Shown here piece after piece: positions 10,501 through 18,875 of a DNA stretch of 64,000 nucleotides. The translations under genes were made by a program, and so were the position numbers. Below the pieces are notes generated by a model, which was given only the letters and a program-made list of their open reading frames with translations, was not told the origin of the DNA and searched no databases. Position 1 is the first letter of the stretch. The number at the start of each line of letters is the position of its first letter. This DNA comes from Flavobacterium sp. 5 (GTDB lineage: Bacteria; Bacteroidota; Bacteroidia; Flavobacteriales; Flavobacteriaceae). Where the stretch lies: contig NZ_PHUE01000001.1 in assembly GCF_002813295.1 (NCBI RefSeq), positions 4,898,001-4,962,000 of the forward strand, written 5' to 3'.

Positions 10501-12019
10501 CAAAATTCAATTTATGCAATTCAGCTTTATCAATTTTTATCTGAAAATCATATTGACTTTCTTTTTTACTTAAATTAACTAAACCATCAAAATTCATTTT
10601 CAAGTTAGGATCATTTACAATAATTGATCCTTTATATAATGGTAATTTAAAATTACCATTTACCGATATATTTTTATAGTTATACCCATTATAAGCAAAA
10701 TCAGAAATAATCCCTTTTAAAGAAGTGTCTAGATACTTTTCCGAAAACCCTTTACCATCAACATCAATATTTAAACTTACTTTAGATAAACTCTTATTAT
10801 CTAATAGATTACCAATATCAAAACTATTCAAAACCACATATCCCTTATAGGTAGCCTTATCACTTTGCTCCATATCAATAATAGTGAATTTAGACGTTAC
10901 CGCACCTAAAGCAGTTTTTGCGGTAAGATTTGCATGGATTGAAGTTGCTGTAAGTTGTGTATTACCAACCAATGAAACATTGCCAAATTTCTTTATAATT
11001 ACAGGTAATTTTTCACCTAAAACATTAGGCAGTATACTGACCAAATCATCATAATTGCTATTCAACTGATCAAACTTTCCGTTCATATAAAATTTTTGAT
11101 CTTTGTTTCCTAAAAGATTTTTAAAATTTATAAAACCTAGTATAGTTGTCCCTTTGTTATCTTTTAGGCTTAAATCCAAGAACTTCAAATTATTTAAAGT
11201 ACCTGTAATATGACTTCTAAGCTTAAAAATTCTATTTTTACCCAATTCATTATAAAAACAACGAATATCATTCGAGGCAATTCTTGAAGATTTTAATTTA
11301 AAATCAAACTCCACTTTATTTACAAAATCCGAAAAATCTTCAATTTCATAATTCAATGCAGCATATCCTTTAATATTAGATTCTTCGGTTTTTAATTCCA
11401 TTTTATCTAATATCATGTGCTGTTGCGTAAAACTATAATTTCCTTTTAGACTTTTAATATACACACCTCTATGATCCAAAAATGACATTTTTTGAATATT
11501 TGCATACACTTCTGGCCCGTAAACTTTGAAATTTGTAACAGAAATTTTTAATTTGGTAAAATCAACAGATTTTGGAGTTTCATGATTTTCATCAGTCAGA
11601 ATAAATCGACCATGTGACAAATCAATACTTGAAGCAGTTAACAAAAATTTTTTCTTGGAAGGTGTTTTACTTGTGCCAAAAGCATCAATAAAATAATCCA
11701 GATTATTTTTTTTTTCTTTTTTATAGGTCTTTAAATTAAAAAGAACACCATCCATAGCCAAATCACCAAAAACCAAATCAGCATCCAGCATTTTTTTGAA
11801 TCCAAGAATTGTTGTATTTATTCTTTTGGTATAAATTAAAGTATCTTTGTGGTGATCAATAATGAGGACATCTTTTAGTTTTACACCTCCAAAAATTGTA
11901 AGCTGTACTTCATCAACTTTCATGTGAATCCCAAAATCATCATTGATACTTTTCATAAAATACTGCGCCAGCTTTGTTTGAAAAAACGGCATAGTAATAG
12001 CTATTAAAAGTACTAACAA
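7580..12019 (-). CDS. tamB: TamB/YtfN-like translocation and assembly module protein
   Basis: TamB-like proteins are inner-membrane-anchored, periplasm-spanning beta-taco proteins (AsmA-like group) that move phospholipids, and possibly outer-membrane proteins, to the outer membrane. The product has at least 1479 residues. It shows one N-terminal membrane helix, a very long region of amphipathic short beta strands, and the conserved C-terminal DUF490 domain with GHGMKGRGNGTLLFKI, FNMWGDFLPYDGTYNFKYGG and YLLSTGSFL. The last about 60 residues are charged and proline-rich. The only standard start codon in reach is TTG 12019, which lies inside the hydrophobic helix. In-frame codons back to 12103 encode a basic stretch plus the start of that helix, so the true start is probably non-standard (ATT 12103 or ATC 12097). 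It is divergent from tsaD. Confidence 0.88.
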   Translation of the reverse strand: MLVLLIAITMPFFQTKLAQYFMKSINDDFGIHMKVDEVQLTIFGGVKLKDVLIIDHHKDTLIYTKRINTTILGFKKMLDADLVFGDLAMDGVLFNLKTYKKEKKNNLDYFIDAFGTSKTPSKKKFLLTASSIDLSHGRFILTDENHETPKSVDFTKLKISVTNFKVYGPEVYANIQKMSFLDHRGVYIKSLKGNYSFTQQHMILDKMELKTEESNIKGYAALNYEIEDFSDFVNKVEFDFKLKSSRIASNDIRCFYNELGKNRIFKLRSHITGTLNNLKFLDLSLKDNKGTTILGFINFKNLLGNKDQKFYMNGKFDQLNSNYDDLVSILPNVLGEKLPVIIKKFGNVSLVGNTQLTATSIHANLTAKTALGAVTSKFTIIDMEQSDKATYKGYVVLNSFDIGNLLDNKSLSKVSLNIDVDGKGFSEKYLDTSLKGIISDFAYNGYNYKNISVNGNFKLPLYKGSIIVNDPNLKMNFDGLVNLSKKESQYDFQIKIDKAELHKLNFVSDTISQFNGDAIVDVQGNSIEDLHGNIYINNATYVNSKSTYQFNDFNLNSSFDEKRIRTIKITAPDITNGTIVGKFKFSELKNLVSNSLGSLYTNYKPVKVRKGQFLKFNFEVYNKIVEVFFPEMKISENTVVKGVINSDNNEFKFNFNSPTITASENSFDNIRVSIDNKNPLYNTYIELDSIKTKMYKIRDFSLINVTSKDTLFFRTEFKGGSKGNDYFNLDLYHTIDKDNKNIVGFSKSEIKLKNSLWFLNELNTSNNRLIFDKNLKEFKLDDFILSNKEQEIKLSGEFKGSSYKDINVEFKNFDINALTSAQESFAVNGNLNGKINFNQNKLVYKPTASLVIDDLKVNDHNLGVLKFDIKGDENLKKFTLYSTIENKDFESFSADGSFEIVNKETLFDLNLKFDRFNLATLSSLGGDVISNIRGMVSGNATIGGSVNKPDINGRLYVNDGGLSIPYLNVDYALKDKTIIDLTDEKFLFRNNTLTDTKFKTIGSLNGVVEHKNFSDWKLDLAINSKRLLVLDTQDSEDAAYFGTAFINGNATIKGPTNGLVIRVDAKSEKGSVLKIPINNAESVSENSFIHFITPKEKFNLQKGIVEKKKNYNGLELEFDLEITPNAEVEVILDRNSGHGMKGRGNGTLLFKINTLGNFNMWGDFLPYDGTYNFKYGGLIDKKFNVRKGGSIVWEGNPMRAQLNLEAVYKTSANPALLLENSSVNKKVDVEVVIGIHGDLTHPEPDFMIDFPTIKSVLKSELQTELSDKDVRQTQALYLLSTGSFLSKDGSSQAVSSSLYETASSMLGGIVHSTDEKFEMNFNVVSPDNRPSSQTDGRFEAIVSSKVNERITINGKIGVPFGGVHESSIVGDIDIKYRVNEDGSFNLHFFNKENDINYIGQDIGYTQGVGISYEVDFDTFRELVDKMFKSKKLTNSNKPAEKEIDEDSNLSPDFINFTKPTTPKVDKPKVNQDAVLPEDD

Positions 12020-12149
12020 AAGTAATATTAGTCCAACGAAAGTACGGAATACTATTTTTTTAATCTTTTTGATACGTGTTGTTTTTGTTTTTTTGATACA
12101 AATAAATTATTTGCCTCTGGAAATGGTAATATCTTAACTAAAAAATCTT

Positions 12150-12157
12150 TAATTTTG
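12150..12157 (+). promoter_or_regulatory. Candidate -7 promoter element of tsaD
   Basis: TAATTTTG fits TAnnTTTG exactly and is followed by GGCACAG, nearly the same context as the lptD element (TAATTTTGGCACAC). It would place a transcript start near 12164, about 60 bases before the tsaD ATG. No good -33 TTG is seen at the usual spacing. Confidence 0.5.
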
Positions 12158-12223
12158 GCACAGCTGTAAAAATACTATTTTTATGGTAATTCATCAAATA
12201 TACTTCAAAATTCATCTGTTTAT

Positions 12224-13246
12224 ATGCAAATTCCTGAGGTTTTTATACTTGCAATAGAAAGTTCTTGCGATGATACTGCTGCTGCTGTATTATGTAACGA
12301 TAAAGTATTGTCTAATGTTGTGGCCAATCAGTTAATTCACAATCAATATGGAGGTGTAGTACCCGAATTGGCTTCTCGTGCACATCAACAAAACATTGTT
12401 CCCGTAATTGAAGCTGCATTAAAAAAAGCAAATATTCAAAAAGAGCAATTATCCGCAATAGCTTTTACACAAGGACCTGGACTTATGGGTTCACTTTTAG
12501 TTGGTAGCTCATTTGCAAAGTCTATGGCTTTGGCATTAAAAATTCCTCTTATAGCCGTAAACCATATGCATGCCCATATTCTGGCGCATTTTATAAACGA
12601 AGAAGGTTTTGACAAACCTGAGTTCCCTTTTTTAGCCTTGACCATTAGCGGTGGACATACACAAATCGTTAGAGTCAATGACTTTTTTGATTTAACAATA
12701 ATAGGAGAAACTACAGATGATGCTGTTGGAGAAGCTTTTGATAAAAGTGCAAAAATATTAGGACTTCCTTATCCTGGAGGCCCTCTAGTAGATAAATATG
12801 CTCAATTAGGAAATCCTAAAGCTTTTCCTTTTACTAAGCCCAAAGTTCCTGGATTAGATTTTAGTTTTTCTGGATTAAAAACAGCTATTTTATATTTTAT
12901 TCAAAAGAAAAAAAATGAAAATCCTGCATTTATTGATGAAAATTTAAATGATATCTGTGCATCCATTCAACATACTATTATAGAAATTTTGATGGATAAA
13001 CTAAAATTAGCTGTAAAAGAAACTGGCATTAAACAAATTGCAATTGGAGGCGGTGTTTCTGCCAATTCTGGAATTCGAAATACTCTAAAAGCAACAGAAA
13101 ACAAATACGGTTGGAAAACTTTCATCCCAAAATTTGAATACACAACAGATAATGCTGCAATGATTGGAATTGTAGGCTATCAAAAGTTTTTATCACAAAA
13201 ATTTGAAACTGCTGATGTCGTTTCTAAAGCAAGAATACAATTTTAA
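12224..13246 (+). CDS. tsaD: tRNA N6-threonylcarbamoyladenosine transferase TsaD
   Basis: TsaD transfers the threonylcarbamoyl group to A37 of ANN-decoding tRNAs, working with TsaB, TsaC and TsaE. The 340 residues are the standard length. The N-terminus reads ILAIESSCDDTAAA. The metal-binding HMHAH motif holds His114 and His118. SGGHTQ, the GEAFDK phosphate loop, the DFSFSGLK motif, GGGVSAN and the C-terminal TTDNAAMIG are all present. Its partner rsmE follows after two bases, so the pair is translationally coupled or nearly so. It is transcribed away from tamB, a head-to-head arrangement. Confidence 0.97.
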   Translation: MQIPEVFILAIESSCDDTAAAVLCNDKVLSNVVANQLIHNQYGGVVPELASRAHQQNIVPVIEAALKKANIQKEQLSAIAFTQGPGLMGSLLVGSSFAKSMALALKIPLIAVNHMHAHILAHFINEEGFDKPEFPFLALTISGGHTQIVRVNDFFDLTIIGETTDDAVGEAFDKSAKILGLPYPGGPLVDKYAQLGNPKAFPFTKPKVPGLDFSFSGLKTAILYFIQKKKNENPAFIDENLNDICASIQHTIIEILMDKLKLAVKETGIKQIAIGGGVSANSGIRNTLKATENKYGWKTFIPKFEYTTDNAAMIGIVGYQKFLSQKFETADVVSKARIQF

Positions 13247-13248
13247 TT

Positions 13249-13956
13249 ATGCAATTATTTTACAACCCTACTATAAACGAAACTACTGAAACTTTTTCTT
13301 TTGACAAAGAAGAGAGCAAACATATTATTAAAGTTTTACGCAAAAAAGATAGTGATATCCTGCATGTTACTAATGGTTTAGGATTATTATTTAAAACAGA
13401 AATTACTTTAGCCTCAGATAATAAATGTACCGTTCAAATAGTATCTATTGAAAAAACTGAAGTCCCAAAATACAAATTACATCTTGCGGTTGCTCCAACA
13501 AAAATGAATGATCGTTATGAATGGTTTCTTGAAAAAGCAACTGAAATTGGTATACATGAAATCACTCCTATTATTTGTGATCGATCAGAAAGAAAAGTGA
13601 TTAATACTGAGAGATTTGAAAAAATTATTCTTTCGGCTATGAAACAATGCAACCAAATGTACCTTCCTAAGTTGAATCCTGCTATCACATTAAAAGATTT
13701 TTTAAAGGTTAAAAACTCTGGTACAACATTAATTGCACATTGTGAAGAGACCAATAAAAAATCCCTAAAATCGATTCTTATTCCAAGTACTGATTACACA
13801 ATATTAATTGGACCAGAAGGTGATTTTTCAACCAAAGAAATTGAATTAGCACTTGATAATAATTATACACCAGTGTCATTAGGAGAAACAAGATTACGAA
13901 CAGAAACAGCTGCTATCGTAGCTTGCCATAGTGTTGTCTTTAGTAATGAAATTTAG
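13249..13956 (+). CDS. rsmE: 16S rRNA (uracil-1498-N3)-methyltransferase RsmE
   Basis: RsmE methylates N3 of U1498 in 16S rRNA in the decoding region, using S-adenosylmethionine. The 235-residue protein has an N-terminal PUA-like beta-barrel (about residues 1-70) and a SPOUT trefoil-knot domain. The knot carries IGPEGDFS at 187-194 and LGETRLRTETAA at 211-222, both signature cofactor-binding loops of the family. It starts two bases after tsaD and is followed 9 bases later by the DUF4159 gene, so all three are likely one operon. Confidence 0.96.
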   Translation: MQLFYNPTINETTETFSFDKEESKHIIKVLRKKDSDILHVTNGLGLLFKTEITLASDNKCTVQIVSIEKTEVPKYKLHLAVAPTKMNDRYEWFLEKATEIGIHEITPIICDRSERKVINTERFEKIILSAMKQCNQMYLPKLNPAITLKDFLKVKNSGTTLIAHCEETNKKSLKSILIPSTDYTILIGPEGDFSTKEIELALDNNYTPVSLGETRLRTETAAIVACHSVVFSNEI

Positions 13957-13965
13957 ACTTAAAGC

Positions 13966-14604
13966 ATGAAAAAAGTTTTGTTTATATTATTATTCATTTC
14001 CTTACCTTGTTTCTCACAAGAAATCGCTTTGTTAAAATACAATGGTGGAGGTGATTGGTATGCAAATCCAACTTCATTACCTAATTTAATAAAATTTTGC
14101 AATGCAAATATTAATACACAAATAAAACCTAAACCCAGAACAGTAGAACCTAGTAGTCCCGATTTACTTTCATATCCATTTATACATATGACGGGACATG
14201 GAAATGTTGTGTTTAGCGATTCCGATGTTGCTAATCTTAGAAAATATTTAATTGCTGGCGGATTTCTTCATATTGATGATAATTATGGAATGGATCAATA
14301 TATCCGCAAGGAAATCAAAAAAATATTCCCTAATGAGAACTTGATTGAAATTCCTGCAAATCATCCAATATTTCAAAAACCATTTATTTTCGCTAATGGA
14401 TTGCCTAAAATTCATGAACATGATGGTAAAAGACCTCAACCTTTTGGAATTTTTATAGAAGATAAACTCGTATTACTCTATACTTACGAATGTGATCTTG
14501 GAGACGGCTGGGAAGATGCTGAAGTTCACAATGATCCATTGGAAGTTCGCGAAAAAGCTTTGAAAATGGGTGCCAATATAATCAACTACATTTTTACAAA
14601 TTAA
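13966..14604 (+). CDS. DUF4159 domain secreted protein
   Basis: This 212-residue protein has a signal peptide (MKKVLFILLFISLPCFSQ) and then a DUF4159-type domain for the rest of its length. That domain is a glutamine-amidotransferase-like fold found in the Bacteroidota, and its function is unknown. Recognisable features are LLKYNGGGDWYANP, the HMTGHGNVVFSD strand-turn, LRKYLIAGGFLHIDDNYG and ANHPIF. The conserved Asp-Asp after the GGFLHI segment suggests a fold related to the GATase-like proteins, but I see no clear catalytic triad. It is the last gene of the tsaD-rsmE run. Function is inferred only as periplasmic or exported. Confidence 0.8.
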   Translation: MKKVLFILLFISLPCFSQEIALLKYNGGGDWYANPTSLPNLIKFCNANINTQIKPKPRTVEPSSPDLLSYPFIHMTGHGNVVFSDSDVANLRKYLIAGGFLHIDDNYGMDQYIRKEIKKIFPNENLIEIPANHPIFQKPFIFANGLPKIHEHDGKRPQPFGIFIEDKLVLLYTYECDLGDGWEDAEVHNDPLEVREKALKMGANIINYIFTN

Positions 14605-14916
14605 TTCTCCATTCTATTACTTTTTTTTAAAAAGAAACTTTGCAATATTGTTTTATATATAGATAAACAGTTTTTTATTTTAAAAACAAAGGCTTTTTTT
14701 TACAAGTCTATTAGTTAAATATTTCCAGATAAATAATTTTAATCAAAATATACCTACGTATTAACCCCTAAATCACTGATATTAAACCCCGTAAAACAAC
14801 ACTTTTCTAAAAAGAGCTAAAACAAAATGTTAATTTAATTTGTAATTCATATGATATTGTTATAAAATTGTATAATTATTAACCAAACCAATAATTTTAT
14901 AACAAATTCTATTACC
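14605..14916. other. Intergenic region ahead of the M43 protease
   Basis: No gene is visible in 312 AT-rich bases. The main structure is a 13-bp perfect inverted repeat close to the downstream start codon, listed separately. No clean terminator hairpin follows the DUF4159 gene, although long T-runs occur at 14621-14630 and 14694-14701. Confidence 0.6.
14857..14905. repeat. 13-bp perfect inverted repeat upstream of M43 protease gene
   Basis: TTGTTATAAAATT at 14857-14869 is matched by AATTTTATAACAA at 14893-14905, with 23 bases between. The right arm ends 11 bases before the ATG at 14917. It could be an operator for a dimeric regulator or a leader-RNA hairpin that controls access to the start. 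Confidence 0.75.
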
Positions 14917-15882
14917 ATGAAAAAACTAATTTTATCAGCTATTGCTGGATTAATGTTGTTCTCTTGTCAAAACGACCAAAACGACGAAAATGACCAAAGT
15001 GAAGCTACAATTGAAACGGAAGCTGTAACACAACGAAAATGCGCATCTCAAGATGTTTTAGAATCACAATTAAAAGAAGATCCGACATTGGCTATTCGAA
15101 TGAATAAAATCGAAGCCTTCACACAAAAGGCTATACTAACAAAGCGTTTAGTAAATGGAAAAGTCGTAATTCCGATAATTGTAAACGTATTGTATAAAAC
15201 GTCCGCAGAAAACATATCCGATGCACAAATACAATCACAAATAGATGTATTAAACAAAGATTATACTGCAACAAATCCTGATTTTTCAAGTACTCCTTCA
15301 GAGTTTGCATCTGTTGCTGCAAATATTGGAATAACATTTGAATTAGTAAAAATCAACAGAAAATCAACAACAAAAACTTCATGGGGCACAAGAGATGCTA
15401 TGAAAAAAACAAAACAAGGAGGACTTGATCCAACATCGCCAACAACTAACCTTAATTTATGGGTTTGCACTATCGGTGGAGGAATATTGGGTTATGCTCA
15501 ATTCCCTGGAGGATCTTCAACTACAGATGGAGTTGTAATTGATTCAAAATACTTTGGATTATCAGGTACTGGTAGTTATCCATATAATTTAGGAAGAACT
15601 GCTACACATGAAATTGGTCACTGGATGAACCTAAGACATATTTGGGGTGATGCATCTTGTGGAAACGATTTAGTTGCAGATACTCCCGTAGCAAAAACTT
15701 CAAACTTTGGTGTTCCAGTTTACCCATACGTAAGTACATGTCTTCCTGCTCATAATGAAATGACGATGAATTATATGGACTATACAGATGACAGAGGTAT
15801 GTTTATGTTTACTAATGGACAAAAATCAAGAATGACAGCTTTATTTGTTACTGGTGGTTCAAGATCAGCTTTCGGAATATAA
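14917..15882 (+). CDS. M43 family (pappalysin-like) zinc metalloprotease lipoprotein
   Basis: This is a secreted metzincin-type peptidase of 321 residues. The N-terminus is a lipoprotein signal (LMLFSC, lipidation at Cys17) followed by an acidic, Asn/Asp/Glu-rich linker. The catalytic helix is HEIGHWMNLRHIWGD, with His231, Glu232, His235 and His241, the extended HExxHxxxxxH signature. A Met-turn follows in EMTMNYMDYTDD. Cysteines at 239-275 of the catalytic region could form disulfides typical of cytophagalysins. Unlike many Bacteroidota M43 enzymes it has no type IX C-terminal domain, so it probably stays membrane-anchored. It is monocistronic, bounded by an inverted repeat upstream and a strong terminator downstream. 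The substrate is unknown. Confidence 0.9.
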   Translation: MKKLILSAIAGLMLFSCQNDQNDENDQSEATIETEAVTQRKCASQDVLESQLKEDPTLAIRMNKIEAFTQKAILTKRLVNGKVVIPIIVNVLYKTSAENISDAQIQSQIDVLNKDYTATNPDFSSTPSEFASVAANIGITFELVKINRKSTTKTSWGTRDAMKKTKQGGLDPTSPTTNLNLWVCTIGGGILGYAQFPGGSSTTDGVVIDSKYFGLSGTGSYPYNLGRTATHEIGHWMNLRHIWGDASCGNDLVADTPVAKTSNFGVPVYPYVSTCLPAHNEMTMNYMDYTDDRGMFMFTNGQKSRMTALFVTGGSRSAFGI

Positions 15883-15910
15883 TTTTTATTTGATTTTTTT
15901 TAGTTTTAAA

Positions 15911-15938
15911 AACTCGCTACTTGTTAGCGAGTTTTTTT
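15911..15938 (+). terminator. Rho-independent terminator after M43 protease
   Basis: AACTCGCTA (15911-15919), loop CTTGT, and TAGCGAGTT (15925-15933) are followed by a T-run to 15938. The hairpin lies about 30 bases after the stop codon. Confidence 0.92.
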
Positions 15939-15962
15939 ATCTTTATAACCAAATACTACTAT

Positions 15963-17054
15963 ATGATTACACCCAAAATTATTGCAAATGGTATAGTAAG
16001 AGCTGTTGCTATTTTAATATTTATAGCATTAGCCCTTTATTTTCTATATCAAATACAAAACATACTAATTTATCTTTTAGTTTCATTAATCCTAACTTTA
16101 GTGGGTTCACCAATTTTAGATTTTTTGAAAAATAAGTTAAAATTTAAACATACATTAGCAACAATTGCAGTTTTGTCTTTTTACTTTTTAATTATATTAG
16201 GTTTTATAATGATGTTTGTTCCTTTGATAATTTCTCAAGGTCAAAATTTATCACTTTTAAATACAATTGAAATAGAAAAAAATAGCCTAAAATTAATTGA
16301 ACAAATAAACATTTTTCTTGAGAAACATCATATAGATTCAGCAAAAGTATTTGATCCAAACAACTTTAAATCCTTCATTAATTTTAATATGGTTCCCAAT
16401 TTTTTAAATTCGGTTCTAGGAACTATTAGCGGGTTTGGTATGGGATTTGGTTCTATTTTGTTCATTACATTTTTTTTTCTTAAAGACAAATTAATTATTT
16501 TGCAAGGTGTAAAATTATTAATTCCAGATTCACACGAAGAAAAAATATTAAACTCTGTAGAAAAAATAAACTTGTTACTTTCTCGATATTTCATAGGATT
16601 ATTGATTCAGTTATTTATTGTTTTTATTTTATATATTATCGTTTTGTTAGTTTTCGGAATACCTAATGCTCTAATAATAGCATTTTTATGTGCTGTATTG
16701 AATATCATTCCTTATTTAGGCCCTTTAATTGCTTCCATCTTCGCTGCTATTTTAACCATGCTAAATAATTTGGACTCCGATTTCCAATCTGAAATTTTAC
16801 CAACAACCATTTATGTATTAATTGGATTTTGGATTGTACAATTAATAGACAATAACTTTTCGCAGCCTATTATTTTTTCCAAAAGCGTTAGCTCTCACCC
16901 GCTTGAAATATTTCTCATTATATTAATTGCTGGTTTTTCATTTGGGATTTTAGGAATGATTATCGCAATCCCGTTATACACCATTTTGAAAGTTATTTTC
17001 AAAGAATTTTTTCCTAACAATGAGTTTATACAACACATAACAAAAAACATATAA
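15963..17054 (+). CDS. AI-2E family (PerM/YdiK) transporter
   Basis: This integral membrane protein of 363 residues belongs to the AI-2E transporter family, whose members include AI-2 exporters, Na+/H+ antiporters and others of unknown substrate. There are about eight hydrophobic helices. The first pair lies near residues 10-55, and a soluble segment follows at about 85-135. The C-terminal part has the family motifs NIIPYLGPLIAS and GFSFGILGMIIAIPLY. I choose ATG 15963 because earlier in-frame TTG 15921 lies inside the preceding terminator hairpin. The methyltransferase gene begins one base after its stop, so the two are one operon. The exact substrate cannot be predicted. Confidence 0.9.
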   Translation: MITPKIIANGIVRAVAILIFIALALYFLYQIQNILIYLLVSLILTLVGSPILDFLKNKLKFKHTLATIAVLSFYFLIILGFIMMFVPLIISQGQNLSLLNTIEIEKNSLKLIEQINIFLEKHHIDSAKVFDPNNFKSFINFNMVPNFLNSVLGTISGFGMGFGSILFITFFFLKDKLIILQGVKLLIPDSHEEKILNSVEKINLLLSRYFIGLLIQLFIVFILYIIVLLVFGIPNALIIAFLCAVLNIIPYLGPLIASIFAAILTMLNNLDSDFQSEILPTTIYVLIGFWIVQLIDNNFSQPIIFSKSVSSHPLEIFLIILIAGFSFGILGMIIAIPLYTILKVIFKEFFPNNEFIQHITKNI

Positions 17055-17055
17055 A

Positions 17056-18237
17056 TTGAACTTAGACATTTTAGATCCTAAAATACAGGAATTTATAGAT
17101 TTAAATATTGGAGTTTCTGTTTCAAAATTAGCACTTCAAAAAAACCCATTTCCAACAGTAGAATGGATTTCAATTTTAAATCAAATCGCAGCAAAAGCAA
17201 AAGCAAAAGATAAACTACCGACTTGGTTTTCGACTCGAAATATTATTTACCCAAGTAAAGTTTCGGTAGAACAAACATCTTCCGAAATAACTGCAACACA
17301 CAAAGCTACCATTATTTCAGGCGAAAATTTAATTGATTTAACTGGAGGATTTGGAATTGATGATTACTATTTTTCTAAAAGAATTAAAAATGTAGTGCAT
17401 TGTGAAATCAATACAGAACTATCAAATATTGTAAAACACAATTTCAATCAATTAAATAATAACAGTATTACTTGCTACTCTGGAGATAGCATCGAAACCT
17501 TATCAAAATTAAATACAAAATGGGACTGGATATACATTGATCCTTCAAGAAGAAATGATACAAAAGGCAAAGTTTTTATGCTAAAAGACTGTTTGCCAAA
17601 TGTTCCAAAAAATTTAGATTTCTATTTTGAAAAGACAAATTCTATCTTAATAAAAACAGCTCCAATATTAGACATCACTGCAGGTATTAATGAACTGAAC
17701 TATATTAAAACAATCCATATTATTGCTCTAGAGAACGAAGTAAAAGAATTACTATGGGAATTAAACAAAGATTATAACGGAGGTATTACGATTAAAACTG
17801 CTAATATCACAAAAGAAAGAACTGAAGCTTTCGAATTTAATTTGAATGAAATACAAATTAAACCAAACTTTAGCTTACCTAAAAGATATTTATATGAACC
17901 CAATAGTGCTATAATGAAATCCGGAGGTTTTGACCAAGTTAGTCTATTTTATAAATTGAATAAGCTTCAAAAACACTCACATCTTTATACTTCAGATGAA
18001 TTAATACCATTTGCTGGTAGAATTTTTGAAATAGATACTTGTTTTCCATACAATAAAAGTGAAATGAAACATTATCTAGAAAATAAAAAGGCTAACATCA
18101 CTATCCGAAACTTTTCAGATTCTGTTGAAAGCATTCGAAAAAAATGGAAAATAAAAGATGGTGGAAATTTATATTGTTTTTTTACAACTGATGAAAATAA
18201 TAGCAAAATTGTTTTAATTTGCAACAAAATAAAATAA
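17056..18237 (+). CDS. Class I SAM-dependent methyltransferase with THUMP-like C-terminus
   Basis: The product is a 393-residue methyltransferase. The SAM-binding motif I is DLTGGFGID at residues 94-102, followed by an acidic residue in HCEIN. The motif IV equivalent is YIDPSRR at 160-166. That DPSRR form is characteristic of a Bacteroidota family whose C-terminal third (about residues 270-393) resembles a THUMP-like RNA-binding domain, suggesting RNA as substrate. It starts with TTG, one base after the stop of the AI-2E gene, consistent with translational coupling. The small secreted-protein gene follows after 4 bases. Substrate and methylated base are unknown. Confidence 0.83.
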   Translation: MNLDILDPKIQEFIDLNIGVSVSKLALQKNPFPTVEWISILNQIAAKAKAKDKLPTWFSTRNIIYPSKVSVEQTSSEITATHKATIISGENLIDLTGGFGIDDYYFSKRIKNVVHCEINTELSNIVKHNFNQLNNNSITCYSGDSIETLSKLNTKWDWIYIDPSRRNDTKGKVFMLKDCLPNVPKNLDFYFEKTNSILIKTAPILDITAGINELNYIKTIHIIALENEVKELLWELNKDYNGGITIKTANITKERTEAFEFNLNEIQIKPNFSLPKRYLYEPNSAIMKSGGFDQVSLFYKLNKLQKHSHLYTSDELIPFAGRIFEIDTCFPYNKSEMKHYLENKKANITIRNFSDSVESIRKKWKIKDGGNLYCFFTTDENNSKIVLICNKIK

Positions 18238-18241
18238 CAAA

Positions 18242-18808
18242 ATGAAATACATTCTAGTTCTGGCATTCTACTTTTTTAGTTCTACTATTTTCGCTCAAAA
18301 GCCTTGCGAATATGCAACAAATGTTAACGATTCCATTGGTACTTACAAATCAACAAAAGAATACTTAATTCATGAAAAAGTATTTGCAGGAAATTTTAAT
18401 TACATTTTTTATTCCCTAGCATTAACAGACGGATTACCTACATTAACATTACAGATAATTCAAAAAAGCAAAGATTTTGTAAAAGCAAATTGTTTTGACA
18501 AAAATTCAAAAATGTATCTTCAATTGCAAAATGGCAAAATAGTAACATTAATACATATTGACCAAGAAAGTTGTGGAACTATGCTTCGTGATGACAAAGG
18601 TTTTGACAACAGAGTAAAATCGGGAATTTTTATGTTTTCGAAAGAAAACTATGAAGACCTAAAAATATCTCCAGTTACTTTAATGCGAATAAAATACCTG
18701 ACAGACACTGAAGACTATATACTCAAAAAAGAATTTACTGCTGAACTTGATGGCAAAGTTTACCACCCAGAAACTTATTTTATTGATAACATCCGTTGTA
18801 TAGAATAA
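18242..18808 (+). CDS. Secreted protein of unknown function
   Basis: I do not recognise this 188-residue protein. It has a clear signal peptide (MKYILVLAFYFFSSTIFAQ) and a mature part of about 169 residues rich in charged and aromatic residues. It has four cysteines (KPCEYA, VKANCFDK, QESCGTM, IRCIE) that could form two disulfides. The pattern of short beta strands with one or two helices suggests a compact periplasmic domain. It is the third gene of an operon with an AI-2E transporter and a methyltransferase and is closed by a strong hairpin. The neighbours give no hint of its job. Confidence 0.75.
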   Translation: MKYILVLAFYFFSSTIFAQKPCEYATNVNDSIGTYKSTKEYLIHEKVFAGNFNYIFYSLALTDGLPTLTLQIIQKSKDFVKANCFDKNSKMYLQLQNGKIVTLIHIDQESCGTMLRDDKGFDNRVKSGIFMFSKENYEDLKISPVTLMRIKYLTDTEDYILKKEFTAELDGKVYHPETYFIDNIRCIE

Positions 18809-18830
18809 AATATCAACAACCATATAATAA

Positions 18831-18875
18831 AAAAACATTTTCAAATGAAAAAGAATCTCATTTGAAAATGTTTTT
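18831..18875. terminator. Bidirectional rho-independent terminator
   Basis: An 18-bp perfect inverted repeat (18831-18848 and 18858-18875, core ACATTTTCAAATGA) has A-runs on one side and T-runs on the other, so it gives a terminator on both strands. It ends the plus-strand operon and lies directly after the stop codon of the 55-residue minus-strand gene. Confidence 0.92.

Noticed and set aside
15921..15962. Upstream TTG start for the AI-2E transporter
   Set aside because: The codons lie in the terminator stem and T-run of the M43 gene, so they are unlikely to be translated.
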